Source: Cliona cf. orientalis
Lineage: Eukaryota; Porifera; Demospongiae; Clionaida; Clionaidae
Direction: 5' to 3'
Assembly (NCBI GenBank): GCA_963930775.1
Contig: OZ005702.1
Span: 930,001 to 994,000, forward strand
Length of the DNA: 64,000 bases
Of this stretch, positions 45,401 through 55,752 are shown piece by piece (position 1 is the first letter of the stretch; every line of letters starts with the position of its first letter). A model generated the notes under the pieces. It searched no databases and was not told the DNA's origin. It saw only the letters and a program-made list of their open reading frames with translations. The position numbers and the translations under genes are program-made.

Positions 45401-48400
45401 TATCATGTGGCCAAATAAATAACTCATGTTATGGTCAATAATAAGTTTTATACTCATAGTTAAGAAGTGAAGAGCTCTTAAGGCAGGTTAAATTATTAAT
45501 TTTGAAGGTGAAATATTTCTTTGATGATAAAACTGATTGTCACAGACACCAGGAAGGACAAATAACACTCTATACACACATACAATGAACCAAACAATAC
45601 CAATGCACATACATACACGCAGTGAGAGACATAATAAAGTTAAGCAGGATTAGCACACTCAGTCTTTAATCTGTTTCGGTAGTGCATTGCCATTGCAAAT
45701 GCTACAGCAGTGAATATCAACAAGACCACGAAAAGGACAACTACCACTACGACCAATGGATAAAATGTTCTTGTTTCGATTTGAATACTGGCAGCAGGGG
45801 CAACTGTAGGAGCTGTTGCTATTGTGGATGTCATTGATATTGTTGTTTCACCACCTATTAATGGAAAATATAACATAATTCTGACACTGTTTCATTCATT
45901 CATTTAAGAGAAGGTTAATGCTAGCTATAATACATGTATCTCTCAAAAGCATATAAACTAAGAAACACTGGAAAGTGCACACGACCCAAGCTATAGATAC
46001 TCAAAAGCGTCACTTAATAGTTTGGCTGCAAGATATATCACCCATGCTCCCCCCTTTGATATAATTGTGGTGTGTAGTATAATTGTACCAACCTTGTGTA
46101 GTTGGGGTCGTGGTATCTTCTTCTGTTATTAAAATTTCTGTCGGCTCTTCTGTTAGCACTGTGGAGTGAGTGAGTGTGCAATGTGATATCATAATAATAT
46201 TATTACGGCCAATCCTTGCAAATGCACGTCCCATTGTTTGCTATGGATCATGAAACATAGAAATCCCCCCGGAAATTGCTAAGTAATTGCTAGTCTCATA
46301 CTTAGGCTTTTTGGCTCCAACTAATGCCATGATTATTACTGCTTGAACCTGAGCACGTTTTAAAACATTTGTACCCAGTTTGGTGTCACTTTACTGATAT
46401 TGTACATGTAGTGTGCACGCTCATCATCATAATCTCACCTTCGAAGTGCAGGGTGACATTGTAGTCTGTGTTTTGAGTTTCCTCCACAAATCCATATACA
46501 ATATAACTGCCACTCTGTCTAACTTTCAGTAGGTGTGTTTCAATGATTAGTTCATCGGTTGAGGTCTGATGTATTTCGCGGTAGGATAATATGTTCAAGT
46601 TGGAGATGTCGCTAGTCAGTTCAGTGATTACTGATCTATCAGCGACAAACTTCAGCCGCAGTAGTGAATCAGTGTCGGTGACGTTGATGGGGGTCTCATC
46701 GGTGATCTCTCTCTCGTCGTTGGTTCCATAGTAAATCCGAATTTGTTCTGCAGAGAAAGAGAAAATGTATCACGATTACATACTAGATATCACCCAGAAT
46801 ATTAAACTGGATGGAGTTAAGAGGCCCAAAGTTTGCAAACAGTGCCGGTTTTTTTTTTTTAACGGTGCAACATTGAAAAACATGGGATGGCCTGGATACA
46901 AGGCTATAAGCCATAGCATCCATCCAGACACAGTAACTCTTAGGTGAACTAGCTTAGCATGATAGTTAGCCGTTGTAGTTTGCAAACTCATGCAGTGTGC
47001 ACCTCCCCACTGCAGCTGCTAGCTGCATTTCTGCACTTGTACACTCATGGTATGCACTCTCAGTGGCCTCATAACTAATAGCTATCTAGCTGTCTGGCTT
47101 TGCATTATGGTAAAAGATCATGCTGCCCCTACCACTCTTTCATACCTTGCCCTACAGCAGCTCCTCCTTGAAGAAGCACAGAGAGCAGAAGTGATAGACT
47201 GCCAAGGATCATAGTATTATATATAGCTGCAGAGATTGCCATTGATGATGCTTACTGATACTACTTTTTTGTTTGTTTTGAGCCAAACTTTATTAAACTC
47301 GGATGATATTAGCTGTGATATTGGTGCCTTGAATGTGGTACGATTTGCCAAATCTTAAACTGTTAGGACGGAAGCTACTGTCTATTTTTATAAGCGAGGA
47401 CAGCTGGTAGGCTAGCCCAATGTGGCCAGCCCAAGCTGCAGGGCTAATCCCTGGGAAACCACCTGTGGCTTTTTATGAGTGTGTGGGCAGCATTATGATA
47501 ATATTCATGGCCATGTTACTAAATTTGGGGGACTTTATGTCAACATTACAACACTTGTATGAATAATATTAAGCAGCGCCCGCGCCCCACAGGCGCCTGG
47601 CCAGGCCATACAAACCTTGAATGACTCCTATAGCTATTTATAGTAACAGTGTTAAACAATGTACCCTTTCTGTATGTGCTCTAATAATTTTATTTGGTAT
47701 TCCAGATACCAGATTTGCTGTTGGGTGACTATGAGTGTCTTAGTAGAGAGGGAAAAATCGCCAACACCTATGAAGCTGGACAGCTCAACATCATAAGGTA
47801 TCCAGGCTAGGTCATATTATTATAGACTGAGAGGAAATGAGGTTGATAGATAATGCTGTGTCATGCCCTGTGAACTGGGTACCCATTGAAGTGGAAAGTG
47901 CACATAAACAATTGATGAACTATATATACAAGCATCAAATATGGCTATCTAGAAGAACCAGTCCCCTTCTAGTTCTATGAGTGCAACGCCTCTAATATGG
48001 CTATCTAGACTGAACCAGTAGCTTCCAGTCCTCTGAGTGTCTCTGATAAGGGTATTTTCATGTGGGGACTCTATTGCTGAATGCTACTAAGTGCTCAGTG
48101 GAGAGAGCAGAACCAGAAAACATTAATTACTGATCCACTCAAACAACTTGCATCCTTCCCATTTTCTGGTACAAAATTTTCCCCCACTTGAAGCCAGCCC
48201 CACCACAGTGCCACCACACCCTAACACCCTAATACCATTCTGTCTTGCAGTCTGGTCCAGCTATGGAACTGCTCCCTGAAGGTGCTGAGGGACAAGCTGC
48301 TGGAAAGTAAGTACTGCAGCTCTGTACATACATGGAAGCTCAATAACTGTCCAGCATTATTGCAACGAGCCTATGCAAGATTATGCAATATGCCGGCGTA

Positions 48401-51400
48401 CAAGAGTGCATAATAAAGATTGCGCATACCCAAGGGTGTAGATACAATTTTCAAAGTGGGGGGGGGGGGGGGGCTTTGTGACAACTGCGCACAAAAATTT
48501 TGATCCTATTGTGTCCAGAACCATTTAAATCAACTATTTTCAACTATTATATCTCAAATTTATTGCACATTTTTGGCTATCCAACTACTGCACGTGGGGG
48601 AGGCATGAACGTCATAATAGAGATTCACTTCTACATACAAATGTATTATGAATACTGAATAATAATATTACTAGTGGTGATGAAAATCATCTGTGCGGGG
48701 CGAGCCTTCGCCAAAGTCACAAGAGTCACACAAGTATACGTGCGCACATAGGGTTGGTACCCCAATAGCTAGGACTGAGAAGCTACCACAACAGTGAAAG
48801 TATCACAGATTGCTAGTATAATAGCAAAAGCTAGTCCAATAATGTTGATGGTCTACATGCCATGACCATGAGTCCAAGTACCTGTAGCCAGGCCCTGAGG
48901 GAATAAGCCTCCATGCAGTCATCTTCATGCTTAGGAAAGTGGAGTCTACCAGTGATGCTAATCGTGGACCTGAGCCTTGCCAGAGTGGTACAGCACTCAC
49001 CTTTCCAGTTTTATGCCATGCCTACACTCGAGTTGTCTCTCAGATCGATGGTGCAGTGCAGGCGTATGCGCATGCGCATGACGACCATTACCTTACGCGT
49101 TAAAAATTTAACTCTCTCCTCACTGAAATGATCACCCCACAAACATATATATATATATATATATATAAAACCGCTTCCTGTACCTCGTGTATTCGGGGCT
49201 CGCTCAGGCTCGCCCCGAATTATTGATTAGTTTTGTTATCCAATGCTGCATTTTTCACTCTCTGCAGAGGAACTGCCGTCACTCGAGACCGAACTTCGCT
49301 ATGTCACAGAAGCCCTTCAGACTCAGCGAGCAAATTTGGCAACCACCAAAAATTTGAGGTATTTTCAGCCTGGAGTAAACAATTTTATTGCTTGATAAGG
49401 TATTTTACCACTGATCTGACTAATTACCAGGGTCTCACTCATGAAGCTTCGGTCGTCGGTGGAGTCCACTACAGCTGAGCTGGAAGAGAAGTTGAAGTCA
49501 CTGCGAGGGAAGACTTCGTTTCAAGGAGGAGGAGGAGGAGGAGGAGAGGGTGCCCCAGTGTTACGGATTCCACCCGTCATTGTACCAGTGAGTCCTGGTC
49601 TTAGTACAGTCTATATGTGCATAGAATAGACCACACCCCATGCCACACCCACTCTTCACATGCTGAGCTGATTCACATTGCAGAAAAAAATATGCAATGG
49701 TTTTCATTCATGCAAACATTGAGCCTAGTAATTAATGCAATGTGAGGTCAGGTTATTATTGTTTTTCTTCAGTCGTTGGGATTTGACCTCATGCCTCCTT
49801 CCCCTAAGAAGCCTCTTCCCATCTTGGCCAGTGGTGGTGACCACGCTGAAAAGGAGCATCCACTTCCTGTCAATCTCAGCTTGAGAACAGATGAAGGTAT
49901 GCTATAGCCAATAAAACGAACCACATCCTTCCTTCGTGGGCTATCTACCACCACATGTATTGTATTTTTAGTTTCAACACCAGAGGCTGTGCACAATATC
50001 TCAAGAAGCATCCACCATGCTTCACGCCATCAGCAGCACCACCACTCACAGCAGGAACAACTCACGTCCAAGCTAAGGGCTCCTCGGCCGGTCAAACCAT
50101 TGGGCAAGCCTGGAGGAAATGCCTCTCTTCTTTCCACGCCTCGGACCACCAGAGATCTAAGCATGTTCCTAAAGGATGACGAATCTCCTGGTCGTACTGT
50201 TGGCTCAACCTTGACTTCTATACGGACTCCAGCTAGCGCATCATCTACCAGCACGAGTAGAAACGACCACCAGCTCCTAGGGAGTTCTACCAAGAATCGT
50301 GGTGCAGTTTCAAGTGGTCGAGGAGTGGTGAAGGAATCTAGCAAGGTTGTGAAGAAGCCAAGATCGCTGAAACCGAAAGTATTGAAATCGAGTTCAAAAG
50401 AGCCACCACCGAATTCTCCTCTAACTACTAGTGTATCTGTGTCATCACCGTCGTTAAAAACACCTCAAGAGCGCCCTCGAGCACATGAATCAGCTATTAA
50501 AAAACCACACTCGTCATTGGCTGTGCATAAGACGACTGAAGCAGCATCGGGACCAGGACGTGGGAGGGGCAAGGTGGGTGGAGCTAGACCACAGGAGGCC
50601 GAAGATAAGGAGAATACCTCTCCATTGCCAGTGGCTGTGCCTAAAGCTCACGACATACTAGCTGAGCAGGTGGGTAGAGATATGTTGTGTGGTAAGGGGT
50701 CGTCACGTTTAGTTATTGCTTATGTGTACAGATTGCTGCAGCTGTGGCTGATGGTGATGGATTGGAGCAGGTTGACGAGAGTGCCACTACTCCAGAAGGA
50801 CGGCAGATCCATGCATTTATGGATCCTATTTCTGCTATGGGTAAGGCCAATCTTAAATTAATGCTGAAGTAGCATGACGTGTTTTCTTCCTCAATACATA
50901 GGAACTGATGCTTTTGTTGTGCGAGATAAAATCCCCAGAACCCCTACATCTAAGTCTGTAAAGCAAACCCAAGGTAGAGACATATGATGCCTATTGATTG
51001 TGATACTGCATGACATTGTATTTACTAACAGGATCAGCAAATTCTTCTGTGGTGGTACAGAGTCCATCCCTAAAATTAGCATCACTTGAAAGATCAACAA
51101 GTCTGCATACACCACAGATTCCCTCTCCACTGGCTACTGATCTCTCCACAAAGCTCAACTTACCCTCTTTATCGCCGTTTACACTGAACACTACCATCCA
51201 GCAAGGGACTCCAGTGAATGTACACAGCGTTGCAACTTCACAGAGCCTTGAAAAATCTAATTTGCTCAACTTCTCTCTCAGCCCTCTGCAGGATTCCAAA
51301 CTAGATCTACAACAGAAGGGGGAGGAGTCAGTACTGTGCGTGTCTTCTACTTCTAATAAGAGCTCACCTCCACCCCGGCTGCCTCAAAATCGAAATGATG

Positions 51401-52830
51401 CTAGCTCAGGCTTAGAGCAGCCCATTGAAGCTCCACCCACCACATCCCAGCATGCTTCCCTAGATGGATCACGTTCTATAGTAGAGGAGAAAGGCCTGCT
51501 GGGAGGAGAAGATGAAGTAATAGAAGATGAAGATGAAAACAATACCAGTAGTCAGATAGCTGAAGAATCACCTCCACCTAAATCAACCTCTGGACATTCG
51601 TTAATAACGTCAGATGGTAGCACTACTCCTGAGCCCTCCCCCATATTATCGCAGCAACCAACATCAGAGGAGCTAGGGTTGTCACAGCATGCTCATATTA
51701 ATACACCCTCGACCTCTGCGAATTCTAGTCACACTGGAGACACTACTCCTTCGTTGCAGAGCAGTACGTCAGCAGCCTCATCGTCAAGAAAGGTTGCCTT
51801 TCGTATGGAGGAGGGAGTTTCTCCTTCTTTTGCGTCAGCTCAACCTCAACTCGGTTTATTTTCTCCTGGCTCTCTACAACAGCAACAGCAGCTGCAGGCT
51901 GGACTTTCTTCGTTTCAAACTCCGCCTGCTTCCAGTTCCTCCTATCAGCTCATGTCAGAACTTCCTCCGACACCTTTCCAGGAGGCAAATTTCGATCTAG
52001 ACGACTCCTCATCATCTGAGAGTGAGGCGCATGAAGGAGAAGAAAGAGACCAGCAGCAGCAGCAGGAGTTCTCTCGTGAGAGTGGTGATTCTTTCGATTC
52101 CAGCTACTTCAGTAGGCTACAGAAGAAGGTAGTGCCTCTGATATCACAAGAAAACATTGAAGCCTCTTCTTTAGATCATGAACTCGACGGTGTCATCTCA
52201 AGAGCCGATATGGATGAGAGGGAGGAGAAAGGGGAGGGGCCTCAACCAAAGCTAGTGGATATCGATCAGTCACCGTCATCATACCCCACTCACTTGCAGC
52301 CACCAGTAAGTCACCATCATCTTCATGGCAGCGTGCTAGACTCTGCTAACAGCCTGAAAGTCGACGATCTTCTGGGTCTCGATTCTCCTGCTGCTTCAAA
52401 CCACATGGTCCTACAGCAAAGTCCCTTACTGAAGGCCTACCAATCGCCGCAGGTTGGACTACTTGTTGACATTAGAACCCCGGGGAGTAACTTATCGGGC
52501 AAGCCGCTCCTGACAAGCACGGTGCAAGGACAGCCAGTGTCTGCCACTGCTTCTCGGGAGCGAAGGGGGAATGTTCCTTCACCCACGTCGGACATCTTGC
52601 TGCCCTACTTGCCTAGCCATAGTGCTACTGGAGGACTACTGACCTCAGCCTCTGTTGACAGTCAACGCACATGGTCTTCACTCATGACTACAAGTAAACC
52701 CTCTATAATTCATTTTTGCTAGATATGTGGTATGGATGATTGTATTTTGTGTTGTGCAGATTCCGGTTCCCCATTCCTAGTGTCCCCAGCCACTAATACT
52801 TCAAAGTCTGCTGCAGAAAAATCAAGCTAA
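39311..52830 (+). CDS. HAUS6: HAUS augmin-like complex subunit 6
   Basis: 18 exons: 39311-39537, 39669-39750, 39909-39966, 40037-40114, 40198-40369, 40522-40635, 40719-40821, 40886-41014, 47706-47797, 48251-48306, 49268-49358, 49431-49587, 49773-49896, 49972-50669, 50732-50840, 50902-50973, 51032-52693 and 52760-52830. They give 1364 residues. The N-terminal helical domain has family hallmarks: MRLLGFDS, IVLHFLFSRLD, FRDCWPIFDKKQETQFRR, LLLSPGGDKFYHFL, VRAMWRALDGF, HTIDGKD and NTYEAGQLNIISLVQLWN. A coiled coil (KRYRSYSKEIQRLKKKLEVLEEE type) is present. The C-terminal 800 residues are Ser/Pro/Gln-rich and disordered, longer than in human (955 residues). Augmin recruits gamma-tubulin to spindle microtubules for branching nucleation. 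The 6.7-kb intron 41015-47705 houses two antisense genes. Confidence 0.9.
41164..42595 (-). CDS. Type I membrane protein nested in HAUS6 intron (405 aa)
   Basis: Two exons (42514-42595 and 41164-42299) joined by a phase-1 intron give 405 residues. Exon 1 encodes a signal peptide (GSPLLLLAGALMTLNSLVMQ). The ectodomain has seven or eight Cys, many NxS/T sites, a block LREGELLVLHC and the segment GNYTSIVVYGFL, then a Thr/Ser/Pro-rich stalk. One transmembrane helix lies at about 211-232 (LYTAVCALGVIALVELMVIV). The cytoplasmic tail of about 170 residues is Glu/Ser/Thr-rich with three approximate repeats of S-D-x-x-x-x-V-I-x-N. No Pfam-type family is recognised with confidence; a degenerate Ig-like fold is possible. 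It lies wholly within the HAUS6 intron on the opposite strand. Function unknown, probably a cell-surface receptor. Confidence 0.75.
42361..42443. repeat. Purine-rich (GA)n tract
   Basis: GA-rich array in the single intron of the 405-residue nested gene. Confidence 0.8.
43300..43640. mobile_element. Dispersed non-autonomous element, copy B
   Basis: Shares 'ttgcYtagcaacca' and 'gtttttataggca' with copy A at 7440-7700. It carries a strong hairpin: 'agttatctgccagt' + 'aattggggtgca' versus 'tgcaccccaat' + 'cactggcagataact' (about 43419-43492). No coding capacity. Confidence 0.65.
44953..45346. mobile_element. Tc1/mariner-type MITE, TA-CCGTAGAAAC termini
   Basis: Terminal inverted repeats of about 26 bp (TACCGTAGAAACTGGTTGTT at one end, complement at the other, 44954-44979 and 45320-45345) begin and end with TA. 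Internally 'atgcgcttaacaRRaAG' is repeated several times near both ends. There is no transposase, so it is non-autonomous. Superfamily is inferred from the TA target site. Confidence 0.75.
45640..47212 (-). CDS. Small type I membrane protein nested in HAUS6 intron (218 aa)
   Basis: Four exons (47146-47212, 46439-46747, 46093-46158, 45640-45854), all with phase-1 introns, give 218 residues. The signal peptide is MILGSLSLLLSVLLQGGAAVG. The ectodomain of about 105 residues has regular beta-strand-like alternation and ends SGSYIVYGFVEETQ..YNVTLHF. It is followed by a Thr-rich stalk, one transmembrane helix (about 181-205, PLVVVVVVLFVVLLIFTAVAF) and a 14-residue tail. The 'VYGF' strand, the phase-1 intron after the signal peptide and the Thr-rich stalk match the neighbouring 405-residue gene, so the two look like diverged paralogues. 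An Ig-like fold is suspected but the canonical Cys pair is missing. Function unknown. Confidence 0.7.
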
Positions 52831-53106
52831 TTATTATACTGTCACCTTGTGATAATATCATGCCTGTACTTATGATAATAGACTAATGTATCGCAAAATT
52901 TAATGCTTAATCTATTGCACTCGCAGTTCAACTGTGCTGATATCAGTAAGAGAATTAATTTTTTATGTATGAGGTGCATACAACGTGTTGTGTGAAACAA
53001 TAAAAAGTATAAATTAGCAGCTGCAACAACAAACGATGGTATATAAAGGTATTGATTAAACACAGAGAGAAAGTAATAAATAAAAATTAATGCTACATAA
53101 TTTTAG
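52831..53106. terminator. Convergent 3' ends of HAUS6 and kelch gene
   Basis: 276 bp separate the two stop codons. An AATAAA at 52999-53004 on the + strand, about 170 bp after the HAUS6 stop, is a plausible polyadenylation signal. No clear minus-strand signal was found. Confidence 0.5.
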
Positions 53107-54957
53107 TTACATCCATGTGCCAAATGACTCTATACCAGTCACAATAACGGCTGCCATTGCAAAATCACACCTCTCCGTATCCATTGGAGGGCCCTCCTTC
53201 CAACTCTTCTCACGAAGACTGTACACCTCTACACTGTTCAGCAGTTTCTTGCCATCATGTCCACCAGCCACATAGAGCCTCTCCCCTCGCTGTACTGCCA
53301 CTGCTGGGCTGTTTCTCGGTGTAGCCATGGCCTCGATGAGCTGCCATCGATCCAGCAAAGGATCGTAGCACTCGACAGAGCTGAGGTGCTCGCTCCCGTT
53401 GTAGCCTCCCACTGCGTAGAGCTTTCCGTTGAGAGCTGCCACTCCAGGACGGCTTCTAGCTACGTTGAGGCTTGCAACATAGACCCAGAAGGAGGGAGAG
53501 TGCTGCTGGTGGTGGTGCTTCTCTCCTTTGTTGTGGAGTTGAAGCATTTCAACGGATGTGAGTCTAGTGTTCCCCACCGCTCCCCCGACTGCATAGATGG
53601 CGTTATCAATGATGGCTGATTGGACGTAGGATCTCTTCTGCTGGAGTTTTGGACCCTTTCTCCACATCCTGGTCTGTGTATCGAGGATCTCGACAGCTGC
53701 CACATCCTGAGACTCTGAGGTGTAGCCGCCGATGAGGTAGATGCTCCTCTTTCCATCCCACACAGCTCCAAAATCGCTCTTTGCCGCAAACATGGGAGGA
53801 CCTTCAAACCAGCTCTCTCCCTCTGGAACGAAGATGTCAACAGACGAAAGTCTCTTGCTCCCGTCATAGCCACCAATGGAGTAGACTGCGTCTCCTGTGG
53901 AAACCAGGGTGAAGTGAGACTTCTTTCTGGGCATGCTCGTGCTCTTGGTCCAGGTTCCATTCCGGATGTCGTACTTCTCCATGGCATTAGTGGCCGAGTT
54001 AGTGGTGATTCCACCAGCTGCATAGATCATTTGGGCTGCGTTGGCGTAGGTCGGATTGGGATCGGAGGTGGTGATGTTCACAGATTGTGTTACCCTCTTT
54101 GGCTTTGGTGGCCTTTCTGAGATCTCTCTCAGCTTCTGGATGATTGTGGTGGAGTCCTCCACTGGGGAGTAGCTGATGGCATTGAGCAAGTTCTTCTTGC
54201 CAGTCTCGAAAGTGCCCTGGAGCTTGGCAGCCGAGACAAGATGGTGGAGCTCTTTCTGCCTCGATTCTGGCTCGTGCTTCATCCAGGTGATGAGCAGATC
54301 GATGAGTGCCTCCTCTGATGGAATGGTAAGGCTCTCGCACTCAAAGATGCCAGACAGCTCGCTGGGGAACAGGCTACAGAAGGCTGGATTGGCAGCAACC
54401 TCGGTGATGTGCTCTGCGATGTAGGACTGGCTCCTCTTGAGCAGCTGGGGGTAGCCATGCTCAAAGGAGAAGTTCAGGCTCTTGATGCAGTTCCTTTGGT
54501 TGAGGTTCTTGGCCATAAACTTGCAGCAGGCTCTCTCGACTCTCTCAAGCTGGAGCACTCGAGCACCGAGACAGATGGAGTATGCATTGTTCTCGGTGAT
54601 TCGAAGCACGGAGGTGTAGATGAAAGAGATGAGGAGCTCTACTGCATTGATGTCGAGAAGGGGATCACTCAGGGTCATCTCGAACTTCTTCAAAGCTGAC
54701 GAAGAGGAGGTGAACTGCTTCATGAAGTATGGAGAGCTGGAGGCCAGGACCACCTTGTGCGCCTGAAGTCGGACGTTTCCCTTCATCTTGAGCTCAACGT
54801 CGCAGAACTGGCTCCTGCGACGGAGCTGGTCGAGGACAGCGTAGGAGAGCAATGGCTGGCTGTCATCACGGAGGAGAATGGCGGTGGGGTCCTTGGTGTA
54901 CTCAAATATAGGCGAGGGAATGTTATGCATGGTTGAGGCAAGGGTTGGTCCTGACAT
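53107..54957 (-). CDS. BTB-BACK-kelch (KLHL-type) protein
   Basis: Single coding exon of 616 residues, beginning two bases after a splice acceptor (ctctag), so 5' leader exons lie upstream. The BTB domain is at about 45-150 (FCDVELKMKG, AHKVVLASSSPYFMKQF), BACK at about 155-260 (LNQRNCIKSLNFSFEHG, LITWMKHE) and six kelch blades at about 310-610, with GG doublets in each (AAGGITT, SIGGYDG, LIGGYTS, AVGGAVG, AVGGYNG, VAGGHDG). Blade 4 has an insertion rich in His/Gln (KGEKHHHQQHSPS). Family members commonly act as substrate adaptors of CUL3 ubiquitin ligases; substrate unknown. The exact KLHL orthologue cannot be called. The gene is convergent with HAUS6 and divergent from SMC5. Confidence 0.92.
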   Translation of the reverse strand: MSGPTLASTMHNIPSPIFEYTKDPTAILLRDDSQPLLSYAVLDQLRRRSQFCDVELKMKGNVRLQAHKVVLASSSPYFMKQFTSSSSALKKFEMTLSDPLLDINAVELLISFIYTSVLRITENNAYSICLGARVLQLERVERACCKFMAKNLNQRNCIKSLNFSFEHGYPQLLKRSQSYIAEHITEVAANPAFCSLFPSELSGIFECESLTIPSEEALIDLLITWMKHEPESRQKELHHLVSAAKLQGTFETGKKNLLNAISYSPVEDSTTIIQKLREISERPPKPKRVTQSVNITTSDPNPTYANAAQMIYAAGGITTNSATNAMEKYDIRNGTWTKSTSMPRKKSHFTLVSTGDAVYSIGGYDGSKRLSSVDIFVPEGESWFEGPPMFAAKSDFGAVWDGKRSIYLIGGYTSESQDVAAVEILDTQTRMWRKGPKLQQKRSYVQSAIIDNAIYAVGGAVGNTRLTSVEMLQLHNKGEKHHHQQHSPSFWVYVASLNVARSRPGVAALNGKLYAVGGYNGSEHLSSVECYDPLLDRWQLIEAMATPRNSPAVAVQRGERLYVAGGHDGKKLLNSVEVYSLREKSWKEGPPMDTERCDFAMAAVIVTGIESFGTWM

Positions 54958-55752
54958 CCTAGAGTAGGAGAAAAAAATAATGCAAAAAATAATATTAGAG
55001 ATGTCTAAGGTTCCAACGTAACAGACAAATAATAATGAACAAGAAGGCCTTTATTATTATTAAAATATTGGGCATTTTATCGAAGTTATAGTATAGTATG
55101 TACCTAGATATTCATGCATGGAAGTTCACATGCAATGTATCCTTACCTGAACAGTTGGCTAACCAACGTAGATGATCTAAAAATGTTTCGATCGCGTCTC
55201 GATCTCTCGGAGAATGGGAGAAATGAGTTGAATCCCAGGGCAGGCAGGAGATAACAATGGGAAAGTGCAACCTGCACGTAAGGTATCAAGAATGTGGCGA
55301 TGAAATACACACAGACATGTGGAATTTAACAGAGAATTTTCACATGGTCTATTGTTAAAAATAAACACTCTGTCTCTGCTCAGAGCAGGAGTAGCTAGCT
55401 TTAGATCTGTCATTACTCTGCACAAAAGTATTCTTGCTCACCTTGTTGACAATCTGATGAACTTGATTTACAATCGACTCGATATCAGCTGAATTTCTTG
55501 ACCGCAGATTTTCGATGTGGCTTCTCTTGAAACAAAACAGCTGACTGAATTGAGGTGCTAAACGATCCGACTATTTCATTCCTCCAAATTTCACACCTCC
55601 TAAAATTAAATTAATTATGAGCATGCGCACTTTGACACAGTTAATTGCGCCCGCGCACGGCGCCCGCGCTCGCGCGCCAAAAATTCCATAATTTTTAATC
55701 GCTGAATCAGCACATTAGCTCTGCGCCAGGCGCTAGGCACAGGCTCCCAGGC
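54958..55752. promoter_or_regulatory. 5' leader of kelch gene and shared promoter with SMC5
   Basis: On the minus strand, donors at about 55146 (CTGTTCAG|gtaagg) and 55442 (CAACAAG|gtgagc) suggest two non-coding leader exons of the kelch gene. A CG-dense stretch (about 55648-55680, gcgcccgcgcacggcgcccgcgctcgcgcgcc) lies just before the SMC5 start and is the likely bidirectional promoter. Confidence 0.5.

Larger units (their letters stand above)
42596..45639. other. Stretch between the two nested genes
   Basis: Three kb inside the HAUS6 intron. It contains a dispersed element at about 43300-43640 and a TA-flanked MITE at 44954-45345. Short open frames (for example near 43983-44192) show no family resemblance. 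No other gene was seen. Confidence 0.55.
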
